DNA of 64,000 bases from Phytoactinopolyspora halotolerans (GCF_010550675.1 NZ_JAAGOA010000018.1:96443-160442); one strand, 5' to 3'. Counted from the stretch's first letter, positions 16,254-25,879 are shown. Notes: generated from the letters alone by a model not told the origin. Numbers and translations are program-made.

Positions 16254-16712
16254 GGGGGCCTCCTCCCGACACGGGGCTTTCGCCTATCCGCCTCGGCGTT
16301 CGCAGGTGGGGCCGCCTTCTCGCTGCGCGGCGTCCTCCTGCGAGCCGGTATCTGCTTGCTGGTACCAAGCTCGGTACCCGGACCGGATACGTTCAATCGC
16401 GGTGGGTGTGGCGGTATGGGATGCGCGTTCAGGGCGCTATGACCCACCGAACGCGCATCCCATCCCTGCTGGCGGTGTGTCATGGCGAGTCGTAGGCGTG
16501 CCCCGCGCGGCAGAGACGCGCTCCACCTCGGTGAAGCCGGCGTCGCAGGCAGCACCGTCACCGTGATCCACTCCGAGCCGTCGTGGCGCAGGTTGGCCAT
16601 AGATCGGCCGTTACGCTCCTGGCCCAGTCCACTACTTGCGAACTGGCTCTACAGATGGGCCAGACGTCGCGCTGAAGATGGAGTGAACATCTTCTCAGGA
16701 GTGCGATCGAAC
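16254..16712. other. 459-bp divergent intergenic region
   Basis: This stretch between the CBS gene (leftward) and a small rightward gene holds no convincing ORF. It contains the perfect inverted repeat at 16416-16463, a GGTACC pair (about 16361-16378), and a weaker CTGGCCCA/TGGGCCAG inverted repeat (16619-16663) just upstream of the gene at 16713. No clear promoter hexamers were seen. Confidence 0.6.
16416..16463. repeat. Perfect 15-bp inverted repeat with 18-nt loop
   Basis: ATGGGATGCGCGTTC (16416-16430) pairs exactly with 16449-16463. It lies between divergent genes, so it is not an obvious terminator for either. It could be a regulator site, a small transcript's terminator or a mobile relic. 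Confidence 0.6.
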
Positions 16713-17072
16713 ATGTCGAACCGCGGAGCCGAGCTGCGAGAACTAGCCCATCGGCTGAACGACGCCGGTCCGGAAGCGGTCGAAGACGAACTTTCGGAGC
16801 TCGCGAGGATGGCGGCCGCCGTCGGCGTGGAGCCCGCGCTGCTCGCTGCGCTCTGCGACCGTGCGGCGCCCGCTGTCGTCCGGCAGCGCGCATTCGCCCG
16901 GGTCGCCGCCCGCGTCGACGCGCGGCTCGACGCGCTGACCGTCCGCACGTCGTCCGATCGACAGGACTCGCCGGAGGCGGGGTACATCGAGCCTCGCCCC
17001 GGGGTGTATCCAGGAGGCGAATCGCAGACGCGCCCGACGAGGAACGTCGTCCATCGGAGTCCATCGCGCTGA
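16713..17072 (+). CDS. Hypothetical small helical protein
   Basis: About 119 residues starting MSNRGAELRELAHRLNDAG, with a GGAG eleven bases before the ATG. The first 80 residues are predicted helical and Ala/Arg-rich (VEDELSELARMAAAVGVEPA). The last 40 are Pro/Gly/Arg-rich and likely disordered. There is no signal or membrane segment. I do not recognise the family. It stands alone, 148 bp before the secreted lipase gene. Confidence 0.5.
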   Translation: MSNRGAELRELAHRLNDAGPEAVEDELSELARMAAAVGVEPALLAALCDRAAPAVVRQRAFARVAARVDARLDALTVRTSSDRQDSPEAGYIEPRPGVYPGGESQTRPTRNVVHRSPSR

Positions 17073-17219
17073 CGCATCGACGGCAGCGGCCGTCGCTGCG
17101 TCAGGTGAATCGCCGGCCTACATAGCCGAGCCGGTTCTGATGTGCTCATCACACATGTCCGTGTCCGCCACCAACCGGCAGAATCGCCGCCATCACTCGT
17201 CAACGATGGGGTTGGAGTC

Positions 17220-18551
17220 ATGCGTAGGCGTGCAACGAACAGCAGGCAATCGGCGTTGATACGCGTGGCGGTGGCTGCCGTCGCCGTTGTCGTGGCTGTG
17301 CCGCTGGCCGTCACCTCCGCCGTCGCGACGTCCACGGACAGCACGACGACGACGCTGACGCTGACGCAGACGGCGACGCCGACCCATCTGCAGCTGCTCG
17401 GGCAGCACACATCGGTCGCCAACGGCTGGGAACTGGTGGAGCACTTCCGCGACACCAGAGCTGGATTCTCCCAGGAGCAGTTCCCACCCGACGGACGCGG
17501 CGATCAGGACGGCCAGCGGGTGACCTTCTTCGGCGGCGACGCAAAACCGCACTCGTCTGAGTTCCTGCTCTACCACGCTCCCGGCTGGAATGCGCAGACC
17601 AGCCGCCGGCCGGTGCTGCTGGTGCACGGCGCCAACGACACCCCGGATCGTGCATGGGCCAACCCCGGCGAGTCCGGCGATTACGGATGTGGTCGATCGT
17701 CGTGCCCGGGTACCGGCCTGATGCAGCAGCTGGTGGCGGAGGGCGTGCCGGTCTTCGCCGTCGGATTCGCCCACAAACAGGGCGACAATCTCATGCAGGC
17801 GCAGCACGTGGGGAACGCGATCGCGATGATCCGGGAGAAGCTGGGTGTCGGCACCGTGGACGTGATCGGCTGGAGTAAGGGGATGATGTCCGCTCGGATG
17901 TACGTCTCCTCCGTCCGCCCGCCCGGGGGCTCGGATTACGCCGGGGACGTCGGGAAACTCATCCTGCTCGGCGGGCCGAACGGCGGGTACGACTACCCGT
18001 ACGCGCATGGCTGGGCGCACAACGTCTCGATCTGGCCCGAGTGCGGCGGATCCATCAACGCGCCGTCCCCGCATACCCGCATGACCTGCTACGGCCTGTA
18101 TACCTACCATCCCGAGTTCTCCTTCGTGCCGGAGTCCGGCTGGGACGCGTACCCGGGGCAGCGCCAGATGCTGGCCCGCTGGGACGGCGTCTACGGTGTC
18201 AACACCGCCGCCCAAGACTGGTACACCACGTACTACGGCGGGCAAGGCTTCTACACGCGTGGTCAGGGTATCCAGGCGGCCATCGACGCCGGCTCGCTGA
18301 TCGCACAGATCCAGGCAGCCGGTACGCCGGCCAGCGTCGAGGTGTATCTGCTCGCCGGCGGGTCACCGACCGTCACCGGCATCTGGAATGAGACGCGCGG
18401 GCCGAGCGACGGTGTGGTCTTCGTCGACAGCGCGCTGGACACCACCGGTGTCGGTAACGTCGCGGGTACCCGGCTCGCCGGATCCGTCAACCATCTCGAG
18501 CTCGGCTGGCATCCGACCGTCCGTGACCAGGTCATCTCCTGGCTGTCATGA
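17220..18551 (+). CDS. Secreted lipase (alpha/beta hydrolase)
   Basis: This 443-residue protein has a twin-Arg-like basic N-terminus and a hydrophobic core (ALIRVAVAAVAVVVAVPLAV), then a Thr-rich segment, so export is predicted. The nucleophile elbow is GWSKG (Ser about residue 219), preceded by VLLVHGAND as the oxyanion-hole region; the likely His is near the end (SVNHLELGWHP). It resembles actinobacterial extracellular lipases or esterases. The ATG at 17220 is chosen for the GGTTGGAG upstream. Its stop overlaps the next hydrolase start by 4 bp. Confidence 0.83.
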   Translation: MRRRATNSRQSALIRVAVAAVAVVVAVPLAVTSAVATSTDSTTTTLTLTQTATPTHLQLLGQHTSVANGWELVEHFRDTRAGFSQEQFPPDGRGDQDGQRVTFFGGDAKPHSSEFLLYHAPGWNAQTSRRPVLLVHGANDTPDRAWANPGESGDYGCGRSSCPGTGLMQQLVAEGVPVFAVGFAHKQGDNLMQAQHVGNAIAMIREKLGVGTVDVIGWSKGMMSARMYVSSVRPPGGSDYAGDVGKLILLGGPNGGYDYPYAHGWAHNVSIWPECGGSINAPSPHTRMTCYGLYTYHPEFSFVPESGWDAYPGQRQMLARWDGVYGVNTAAQDWYTTYYGGQGFYTRGQGIQAAIDAGSLIAQIQAAGTPASVEVYLLAGGSPTVTGIWNETRGPSDGVVFVDSALDTTGVGNVAGTRLAGSVNHLELGWHPTVRDQVISWLS

Positions 18552-19645
18552 AAGGGATACCGACGATGACTTCTCGGCTCTGGCCAGGCGTGGTCTCCGA
18601 GCACCTGCCGACCGCCCGGCTCGACGTGCACATGCTGCATTTAGGGCGCACTACCGGCGAGCCGGTTCTGCTCCTGCATGGCAACGTGTCGTCAGCCCTG
18701 TTCTGGCAGCGGACCATGCTCGATCTTCCGGAGCGATACCGGCCGATCGCGGTCGACCTGCGAGGGTTCGGCGATACCGAGTCCAAGGAGGTTAACGCCC
18801 GGCGTGGCTTGTCCGATTACGCGGACGACGTGGCCGCCGTGGTGGACGCCCTCGATCTGACGTCGGCACATCTGGTCGGCTGGAGCATGGGCGGCGGGGT
18901 GGCACTTCAAGCGCTGCGGGATCGGCCGGGACGGGTGGCATCCGTGACGCTGGTCAACCCGGTGTCGCCCTATGGCTTCGGTGGTACGCACGGCGTCGAC
19001 GGCCAGCTCAACGATCCCGCCGGAGCGGGCTCCGGCGGCGGGTGCGCCAACCCGGACTTCGTCTCCCGGCTGGCGTCCGGTGACCGCTCCGGTGACGTGC
19101 CCACCGCGCCCCGGCAGGTCTTCCTCGGTGCGTACGTGCAGGCCGGTTTCACCATCGACGACGAAGCCGAACTGGACACCTACCTCGACTCGATGCTGTC
19201 GACCCGGACCGGCGAGGGACATTACCCGGGCGACGTGCACACGGTCGACACCTGGCCCGGCGTCGCTCCGGGCGACCGCGGCGTGCTGAACGCGATGGCG
19301 CCAACTCACTTCCGCATCGACGACCTGCCCGACATCGACCCCAAGCCGCCGATCGGATGGATCCGTGGCGAGGGCGACGTCATCGTCTCCGACACCTCAC
19401 TGTTCGACCTGGCGCATCTCGGCGCGATCGGAGCGGTCGACGGCTGGCCGGGGGACGACGTCGCTCCCGCGCAGCCGATGATCGCCCAGACGCGGCACGT
19501 GCTCGACCGGTACGCGGCGGCCGGCGGCTCGTATACCGAGACGGTGATCGCAGGAGCTGGGCACAGCCCGCACATCGAGCAGCCGAAGGAGTTCGCGAAC
19601 GCGCTGCTCGCAACCCTGACGGCAGGACGCATAAGTGGCAGCTGA
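18548..19645 (+). CDS. Alpha/beta hydrolase
   Basis: This 365-residue protein starts at an ATG overlapping the lipase stop (ATGA), so the two are translationally coupled. It has an HGNVSS oxyanion region, the nucleophile elbow GWSMGGG, an acidic residue on the later strand near WIRGEGDVIV, and a C-terminal catalytic His in GAGHSPHIEQP. No signal peptide is seen, so it is probably cytoplasmic. The 365-residue length includes an expanded cap domain (about residues 135-235). The substrate is unknown; it may process fatty-acid esters released by the secreted lipase. Confidence 0.85.
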   Translation: MKGIPTMTSRLWPGVVSEHLPTARLDVHMLHLGRTTGEPVLLLHGNVSSALFWQRTMLDLPERYRPIAVDLRGFGDTESKEVNARRGLSDYADDVAAVVDALDLTSAHLVGWSMGGGVALQALRDRPGRVASVTLVNPVSPYGFGGTHGVDGQLNDPAGAGSGGGCANPDFVSRLASGDRSGDVPTAPRQVFLGAYVQAGFTIDDEAELDTYLDSMLSTRTGEGHYPGDVHTVDTWPGVAPGDRGVLNAMAPTHFRIDDLPDIDPKPPIGWIRGEGDVIVSDTSLFDLAHLGAIGAVDGWPGDDVAPAQPMIAQTRHVLDRYAAAGGSYTETVIAGAGHSPHIEQPKEFANALLATLTAGRISGS

Positions 19646-20597
19646 TGCCATGCGTGAGCTGACGGTTCCGGTCGACGGCGGCGAGCTGGCCGCCCTGGAA
19701 TGGTGGACCGCCGAGGCACAGACAGCTGGATGGGAGCTGCCTGAGCCAGTGCGAGCCGGATCTGAGAAGCCGGACGATGCGGAACCGGCTCGCGAGGCGG
19801 CACTCCCCGTCGTCGGGGTGCATGGCATCACCGCGAACGCAGCGGCGTTCGGGCGGATCGGTCACGAGCTGGGTGGCCGACGTCGAATGATCGCGCCTGA
19901 CCTGCGCGGGCGTGCCCGCAGCGCCGACGTGTCCGGCCCGTATGGGCTTGATCGGCACGCGGAAGATCTCATCGCGCTCCTGGACCACCTGGGCATCGAC
20001 CGGGCGGTTCTCCTCGGTCATTCGATGGGTGCCTTTGTCTCCTGTCTGACCGCGGTCCGGCATCCCGAGCGGGTCGCCGCCGTGGTGCTCGTCGACGGCG
20101 GCCTCGCGTTGCCGGTGCCGCCGGACACGGAAATCGAGGCTGTCCTCGGCCCTGCCATGACGAGGCTGAGCATGACGTTCGCCGACCTCGACGAGTGCAG
20201 GGGATTCTGGCAGGCACATCCGGCATTCGCCGGCCGCTGGAACTCCTACGTCGAGAACTACATCCGGCGGGATCTTGTCGGCCCCCCGCCGCTACTGCGA
20301 TCGGCGTGCCGGGCGGACGCCGTGCGGATCGACGGCGCTCAGGTATTGCAGGACACCGAGACCCTCGCCGCCGTGACAAATTTGCCGTGCCCGGCCCGCC
20401 TCCTCTGGGCGTCCCGCGGGTTGATGGATGAGAGCCCAGGGCTGTACACGGCCGAGCTGCTGGCCGGCCTGGAAACCGTGACGGCGCGGGAACTCGTCGG
20501 CGAGAACCACTACTCAGTGATGTTCTCCTCAGCGGCCGCCGAGATCGCCGCCGAGGTCGACGCCGTGGCGGAGCAGGCCGTGGACGCGGAGCGCTAG
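19635..20597 (+). CDS. Alpha/beta hydrolase
   Basis: This 320-residue protein starts at a GTG 11 bp inside the preceding gene. The family core shows VVGVHGITANAAAF, the nucleophile elbow GHSMGAF, and a late His in VGENHYSVMFSS. It resembles epoxide-hydrolase/carboxylesterase-like enzymes. With the preceding two genes it forms a three-hydrolase operon. Its last 69 bp overlap, tail to tail, the 3' end of the leftward PucR-type regulator gene, so both C-termini are encoded on opposite strands of the same DNA. Confidence 0.83.
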   Translation: MAADAMRELTVPVDGGELAALEWWTAEAQTAGWELPEPVRAGSEKPDDAEPAREAALPVVGVHGITANAAAFGRIGHELGGRRRMIAPDLRGRARSADVSGPYGLDRHAEDLIALLDHLGIDRAVLLGHSMGAFVSCLTAVRHPERVAAVVLVDGGLALPVPPDTEIEAVLGPAMTRLSMTFADLDECRGFWQAHPAFAGRWNSYVENYIRRDLVGPPPLLRSACRADAVRIDGAQVLQDTETLAAVTNLPCPARLLWASRGLMDESPGLYTAELLAGLETVTARELVGENHYSVMFSSAAAEIAAEVDAVAEQAVDAER

Positions 20598-22559
20598 CTG
20601 CAGCTCCAGCGCGCGGTCGGGCTGCTGCCATTCGGTGCCGAGCAGCTGGGAGATGCGCTCCAGACGCTGCGACACCGTGTTGACGTGCACGTGCAACGTC
20701 GCTTTGGCGCGGGTCAGACTTCCACCTGCCGCGAAGTAGGCGGCCAGCGTCTCCACCAGGGTCGTGCCCCGCTCGGCGTCGTAGTCGATCAATGGACCGA
20801 TCGCATCCGCGACGAACGACTCGAGCGAGCGGCTCTCGGCGAGCAGCAGCCCGACGAAGCCGAGCTCCTCCGACACCCCGGCCTCGTCCTCGCGGCCCAG
20901 CGCCTGCAGAGCCTGCAGGCAGCGCAGCGCCTCGCGGTATGTGGGCGGGAAGGTCGCGAGCCCGTCGGTGGGCCCGGCAGCGCCGGCAGTGACGGGGTGG
21001 CCGACAGCACCGCGCAGATCGGCCCTGACCTGGCGGGCGATCTCGGCGGCCCCGTCGCCGGGGACCGTGATCACCGTGTAGTGATCCCGGACCCCGGCCA
21101 GCCCGTGGCGGACCTCGGCGATGTGCCGCGCGGCGGCGCGTAGCCGGTGCGGGTCGGCCTGCGGTGCGTCGGCCACGATGACGACGTGCGGTCGCCCGAG
21201 GTCGGTGGCTACCTTCCTGGCGCGCTGGCGAAGTGTCTCGGGATCGCGCCCGGGGTCCGCCAGCACCTCGTCCAGCAGTTCTCCACGGACACGATGCTCC
21301 GCGTCGCTCACCGATCTGCGCAGCAGTAGCAGCAACGCCGCGACGACGGCGGCCCGCTCCAGGATGCGCTGCTCGGCCGGCCCCAGGTCGGTCGGACGGC
21401 GAACCACCAGGGCACCCAAGGGCTCATTGCCCGCCGCCGACGCGGCCACCCACACCCCGTTCCGGCTGGCGGCACGCCCCTTGGTCAGGGATTCGGCAAC
21501 GGCCGCCGGCACGCTATCCGCGGCCGGCTCCGTACCCTCCCGTTCCGTGCGGTCGGCGGTCTCGATGCGCCGGGACTGCTGCGCGTCGTCGCCGGCCAGG
21601 TCGAGCAGTTCGACGTCCCCGCCGATGAGCTCGGCGACGGCGGCGGTGATGTCGTCTGTGCCGGCTCCACGCAGCAATAGGTCGGTCAGCTTGTCGTGAG
21701 CGTCGGCCGCCCGTTCCACCTCTTCGGTGCGAGCCGTCAATTCTGCGTTGGCGGCGTTCAGCTCTGCCAGCGCGGTCCTGGTGCGGTCGATCAGGTTGGC
21801 CGTGTCGATGGCGATCGCGGCGTGCGTCGCGAGCGAGCGTAACAGCGCGATCTCTGCCTGTGTGAACGGCCTCTCTCGCCGGTTCGCAGCGAACAGAACG
21901 CCGATGACCTGCCCGTTCAGTTCCAGTGGAACACCCAGGATGGCAACGAGCCCTTCTTCGGCGACGGCGCTGTCGATGGGTTCGGTATGCAGGAATCTAT
22001 CGTCGGCGGAGTAGTTCGCGGTGACGTACGGATGCGCCGTGGTCGCCACCAGCCCGCCGAGCCCTTCCCCCGGGCCGAGCCTGACTTGCTGGAACCGCGC
22101 GGAGACCGAGCCGGACGTGACCCGCATCGTGGTGTCCGCCGACTCTGCCTCGCGCAGGGTCAGATACGCGATGTCGGTGCCGAGCAACACCCGGGCGCGG
22201 TGCACGATAGCCCTGAGTACCTGGTCCAGGTTGCGCATGCCGGCGAGGTCATTGGCGGTCTCGTAGAGCGCGGTGAGCTCGGACTCGCGTCGTCGGTAGT
22301 CGTGCAGGACACCACGCACGCGCAGTGCCGCGATCTTGGCCTGTTCGAGCGCGGCGACCGTGCGGTCGTCGGCGCCGACGCCGCGCGCTTCGACCACGGG
22401 ACGTTCGTACTCGACGGCGGGCGCGTCGCGCAGCAGCATGTCGAAGTAGTGCCCGGCAGCGGTCTCCGCGTCGACGGCTGCACCGCCGCCGTTGCCGCCG
22501 CCGTCGTCGTGGGCGTCGTCGCGGTGGGCGTCGTCGGGATGGTCGAGGTCGCCGGTCAT
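20529..22559 (-). CDS. GAF and PucR-type HTH transcriptional regulator
   Basis: This 676-residue protein starts MTGDLDHPDD at 22559. It has an N-terminal Asp/Gly-rich region, then a helix pair, a GAF domain (about residues 95-250, with VPLELNGQVIGVLFAANRRE), a coiled-coil, a second alpha/beta domain (about 400-530), and a C-terminal PucR/CdaR HTH_30 region with LVETLAAYFAAGGSLTRAKA and LHVHVNTVSQRLERI. It follows the SDR gene with 2 bp between, so the two form an operon. Regulators of this type control neighbouring catabolic dehydrogenases, so the SDR is the likely target. Confidence 0.87.
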   Translation of the reverse strand: MTGDLDHPDDAHRDDAHDDGGGNGGGAAVDAETAAGHYFDMLLRDAPAVEYERPVVEARGVGADDRTVAALEQAKIAALRVRGVLHDYRRRESELTALYETANDLAGMRNLDQVLRAIVHRARVLLGTDIAYLTLREAESADTTMRVTSGSVSARFQQVRLGPGEGLGGLVATTAHPYVTANYSADDRFLHTEPIDSAVAEEGLVAILGVPLELNGQVIGVLFAANRRERPFTQAEIALLRSLATHAAIAIDTANLIDRTRTALAELNAANAELTARTEEVERAADAHDKLTDLLLRGAGTDDITAAVAELIGGDVELLDLAGDDAQQSRRIETADRTEREGTEPAADSVPAAVAESLTKGRAASRNGVWVAASAAGNEPLGALVVRRPTDLGPAEQRILERAAVVAALLLLLRRSVSDAEHRVRGELLDEVLADPGRDPETLRQRARKVATDLGRPHVVIVADAPQADPHRLRAAARHIAEVRHGLAGVRDHYTVITVPGDGAAEIARQVRADLRGAVGHPVTAGAAGPTDGLATFPPTYREALRCLQALQALGREDEAGVSEELGFVGLLLAESRSLESFVADAIGPLIDYDAERGTTLVETLAAYFAAGGSLTRAKATLHVHVNTVSQRLERISQLLGTEWQQPDRALELQLALRVHGLLRHGVDLGGDLGGR

Positions 22560-22561
22560 GA

Positions 22562-23332
22562 TCAGCTGGCCGTCCACGCTCCGTCGATGGTGAGCGACGA
22601 TCCGTTGATGAACGTTGCCTCCGGCCCGCACAGATACGTGACTGCGGCGGCCACCTCCTCCGGCTCGATCAGCCGCTTGATGGGGCTGCGTGCCAGGAGC
22701 ACGTGTTTGATCACCTCGTCCGCGGAGATCCCGTGGTTCTCCGCTTGCGCCGCGATCTGGTTCTCCACCAGCGGTGTGCGGACGTATCCAGGATTGACGC
22801 AGTTCGACGTGACCCCTCGTGGTCCGCCCTCGACCGCGGTGACCTTGGAGAAGCCCTCCAGCGCGTGTTTGGCGGTGACGTAGGCGCTCTTGTATGCCGA
22901 TGCGCGCAGGCCGTGCACCGAGGAGATGTTGACGACGCGTCCCCAGCCGTTCGCATACATGTGCGGCAGAGCCGCCCGCACCAGCCGGAACGGCGCCTCC
23001 ACCATCAGCCGCAGCATCATGGAGAACTTCTCCGGCGGGAACTCCTCGATGGGGCTCACGGTCTGCACGCCAGCGTTGTTGACGACGACGTCCGCGTCCG
23101 CGCCCAGCGACTCCGCGAGTTCGAGGTCGGTGAGGTCTACCGCTCGTGCCTCGCCGCCGACCTCACCGGCGACGGCCTCGGCGGCGTCCTTGTCGATATC
23201 GACGACGCGCACCCGCGCTCCGGCTCGCGCCAGTCGCCGCGCGCATGCCCGGCCGATTCCGCTGCCAGCCCCGGTGACCACGGCCAGCTTGCCGGAGAGG
23301 TCCGAGTCGGACGCCTCTGGTGCCGAGTTCAT
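22562..23332 (-). CDS. 3-hydroxybutyrate dehydrogenase-like SDR
   Basis: This 256-residue classical short-chain dehydrogenase has the cofactor motif TGAGSGIG (about residues 22-29), NNAGVQ, and the catalytic set Ser in NISSVHG and Tyr-Lys in YVTAK. The substrate-side segment ANPGYVRT-like (NPGYVRTPLVENQI) resembles D-3-hydroxybutyrate dehydrogenases, which oxidise 3-hydroxybutyrate to acetoacetate with NAD+. The start is the ATG at 23332. It is cotranscribed with the GAF/PucR regulator directly downstream. Substrate assignment is by family resemblance. Confidence 0.85.
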   Translation of the reverse strand: MNSAPEASDSDLSGKLAVVTGAGSGIGRACARRLARAGARVRVVDIDKDAAEAVAGEVGGEARAVDLTDLELAESLGADADVVVNNAGVQTVSPIEEFPPEKFSMMLRLMVEAPFRLVRAALPHMYANGWGRVVNISSVHGLRASAYKSAYVTAKHALEGFSKVTAVEGGPRGVTSNCVNPGYVRTPLVENQIAAQAENHGISADEVIKHVLLARSPIKRLIEPEEVAAAVTYLCGPEATFINGSSLTIDGAWTAS

Positions 23333-23417
23333 GCACACACACTAGGCGCTGTGGACGTCGCAGGCATATGTCGAGCATCGCCACCCCACCGAGGCCATGC
23401 ATATGCTGCACACACAC

Positions 23418-23468
23418 ATGATCATGAACAGTAACCGTTCACATAGCACGGTTACTGTTCATGATCAT
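23418..23468. repeat. ATGATCAT-capped hairpin (21-bp arms, 9-nt loop), copy 1
   Basis: Positions 23418-23438 pair perfectly with 23448-23468 around the loop TCACATAGC (23439-23447). Both ends read ATGATCAT. It has the same design as copies at 39721 and 47258. The right arm encodes the last residues (DDHEQ) and the TAA stop of the nucleoside hydrolase gene. It lies between that gene's end and the SDR start, so it can terminate leftward transcription. Confidence 0.85.
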
Positions 23469-24393
23469 CGCGGAGGGTGGAGCGGAGGATGTCGTAGAAC
23501 CGGGCGGCGTCGGCGCTCGTCGCGAACCAGGCGTTCGGGTCGTCCCCGCCCTGGCTGCGCACGTCGACGATGGTGCGGCCGAAGCTCTGATATCCGGTCG
23601 TGTCGACGGCGACGTGGTAGCGCGTGAGCCGCACCACGTCAGGATCGAGCAGATAGGCGATGCACAGCGCGTCGTGCACCGGTCTGACACTCGGCGCGCC
23701 GGCCACGCCACCACTGACGTACCCGGCGAGGACTGCTGCCGCGCCGGTGCCGCCGGGGGTTCCGAGCGCGTCCAGCTCTCGGATCTGCTCATCGGAGACC
23801 AGCGCCTGCAGCGTCGCGTCGAGCGGGATCAGCACCAGACGTTCGAACCCGGCCTGGAGCACGACGTCGGCGGCGACGGGATCGTAGTAGATGTTGAACT
23901 CCGCCGAGACGGTGCGGTTGCCGAACGCGTGGCCACCGCCCATGATGACGATCTCGTCGACGGCATCGCGGATCTCCGGCGCCACGGTCAGCGCCGCCGC
24001 GATATTCGTCAGCGGCGCGACCGGCACCAGAGTGATCCGTTCGGTGGTGGTGCGCAGCGTCTCGATCAACCACTCGACCGCGGGCGTCGTGCGGGCCCGG
24101 CTGCGCGGTTCGGCGAGCGGGAGCGTGGGCTCGTGGATCGGCTCCAGTTCCGTGAACGGGAACGGGCGCGGCGCGAACGGCTTGGCCAACCCTCGATAGA
24201 CAGGCACGTCCGAGCATCCGACATGGTCGAGCACCCGCAGGGTGTTGTCCGTGGTCTGGTCGATCGTCAGATTCCCGGCGGCCGTCGTGCAACCGACGAG
24301 ATCGATGGCAGGGTGCAGGGCGGCGATCATGAGGGCGACCGCGTCGTCGTTCCCGGTGTCGACATCGAGGATGACTCTGCGCGTACCGGTCAT
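23452..24393 (-). CDS. Inosine/uridine-preferring nucleoside hydrolase
   Basis: This 313-residue protein begins MTGTRRVILDVDTGNDDAVA, containing the DxDxGxDDA calcium-binding signature of the family. Other conserved elements are EFNIYYDPVAA and the late region SVRPVHDALCIAYLL. It cleaves ribonucleosides to base plus ribose in the cytoplasm for salvage. The length is normal for the family. The final residues DDHEQ and the stop are written by one arm of the hairpin at 23418, so the repeat appears to have replaced the original C-terminus. Confidence 0.92.
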   Translation of the reverse strand: MTGTRRVILDVDTGNDDAVALMIAALHPAIDLVGCTTAAGNLTIDQTTDNTLRVLDHVGCSDVPVYRGLAKPFAPRPFPFTELEPIHEPTLPLAEPRSRARTTPAVEWLIETLRTTTERITLVPVAPLTNIAAALTVAPEIRDAVDEIVIMGGGHAFGNRTVSAEFNIYYDPVAADVVLQAGFERLVLIPLDATLQALVSDEQIRELDALGTPGGTGAAAVLAGYVSGGVAGAPSVRPVHDALCIAYLLDPDVVRLTRYHVAVDTTGYQSFGRTIVDVRSQGGDDPNAWFATSADAARFYDILRSTLRDDHEQ

Positions 24394-24493
24394 GGCCCGC
24401 CTCTCTCTTCGTGCACTTGGTGGTTCGCATTCTGCCGCCCTGGCCGCGTCGCGCGTGTGCCGGGAGGTGCGGGCGCGGCCGAGAGGGTGTCCG

Positions 24494-25879
24494 TCAACGG
24501 TGGCGTCGCATCGACACGAGGGTCAGGAGGAGCAGGGTCGCGGCCACCGAGGTCATGACGTAGCCGACATGGTGCATGCCGCGGGTGGAGAGATCCTGCT
24601 CGAGCACGACGCCGAGCACGCTCGTCGCCGAGATGGCGCCCAGGTAGCGGAAGGTCTGGAACAGCCCAGCCGATGCACCCACCCGGTCTGCGGGTGCGGC
24701 CTCGTACAGAGCCGTCTGCAGGCCGAGGTTGTTCAGCCCGTTGGGCACCCCGAGCAGTACGACGATGGTGAGCAGCAGCGCGACGGAGGCGTCCTCGTCC
24801 AGCAGTTGAACCGCCGACGTGGCGATCAGCAAGACGCTGAACCCGGTGACCAGGACCCGCCGCGAGCCGTACCGGGGCAGCACCCGGGCGGTCAGCGGAA
24901 TCACGAGCAGCCCGACCACGGTGACGGGCAGGAGCATCAGGCCCACCGAATCGGGTGTGAGGCCGCGGACGTGTTCGAGCCACATCGGCATGCCGAAGAA
25001 GACGCAGTAGAAGACCAGATTCACCCCGCCTTGCTGTGCGAGCACAGTGGTCAGGGACCGTTGGTTGATGAGGCCGCGAATGTCCAGGAACGGCTGGGCG
25101 ACGCGAAGCTCGCGCCGGACGAGCAGGCCGAACGTCACGATGACGACCGGCACCAACCACCATGTGGGGTCGTCCGCGAACGACAGCACGAGCACGATGA
25201 GAGCGCTCAGCGTACCGGCGAACAGGGCGATTCCCGGCACGTCGATGTCGCGCAGCCCCCAGGACCGGCCGTAGCGCGGCGGCGTTCGCGGCAGGACACG
25301 GAGGGCGATGACGATGCCGACGGCTGTGAGCGGGACGTTCACGCCGAAGACGGCCTGCCACCCGGCAACCGCCACCAGTAGGCCACCCAACGCGGGCCCG
25401 AGCGCGGCGCTGACGGATCCGGCGACCGCCAATGTGGCCAGGGCGCGTGCGGGCGGTGCGCCGGACCGCCGTTGCGTGCTCGGACCGGCGGCGTGCCGGA
25501 TGAGGATCAGGGCGCTCGGATACGCCGTCGACGTCGCCACCGCTTGGAACACGCGGGCGACCAGCAGCCATCCGAACGTCGGCGCCAGCGGGGCCAGCGC
25601 CGATGTCGCTGCCATCAGCGCGAGCCCGGCGATGAATAGCCTGCGGGCACCGAACTGGTCCGCGAACCGGCCCATCAGCGGCTGGCAGACCGATGCCGTC
25701 AGGTAGAAACTCGACGCCAGCCAGGTGGATGTGGCGATCCCTACCGAGAAATCGCGCTGCAGGCTGACCAGGGCGACCGCGATCATCGACGAGTTCAGCG
25801 GATTGAGCACCGTGCCCAGGGCCAAGGCCAGTAGCAGCCGGACCGGGACCTCCGGGGCAGGACTTCTCACCAGAGCCAT
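24494..25879 (-). CDS. MFS transporter, DHA2-like
   Basis: This 461-residue protein has about twelve to fourteen membrane segments. Typical family stretches are GTVLNPLNSSMIAVAL in helix 1, LTASVCQPLMGRFADQFGAR for the motif A loop, and VAVAGWQAVFGVNVPLTAVG after helix 6. It resembles drug exporters of the EmrB/QacA group. The ATG at 25879 is preceded by a plausible site. It is divergent from an ECF sigma gene (74 bp between starts), so the two may share control. Confidence 0.87.
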   Translation of the reverse strand: MALVRSPAPEVPVRLLLALALGTVLNPLNSSMIAVALVSLQRDFSVGIATSTWLASSFYLTASVCQPLMGRFADQFGARRLFIAGLALMAATSALAPLAPTFGWLLVARVFQAVATSTAYPSALILIRHAAGPSTQRRSGAPPARALATLAVAGSVSAALGPALGGLLVAVAGWQAVFGVNVPLTAVGIVIALRVLPRTPPRYGRSWGLRDIDVPGIALFAGTLSALIVLVLSFADDPTWWLVPVVIVTFGLLVRRELRVAQPFLDIRGLINQRSLTTVLAQQGGVNLVFYCVFFGMPMWLEHVRGLTPDSVGLMLLPVTVVGLLVIPLTARVLPRYGSRRVLVTGFSVLLIATSAVQLLDEDASVALLLTIVVLLGVPNGLNNLGLQTALYEAAPADRVGASAGLFQTFRYLGAISATSVLGVVLEQDLSTRGMHHVGYVMTSVAATLLLLTLVSMRRHR

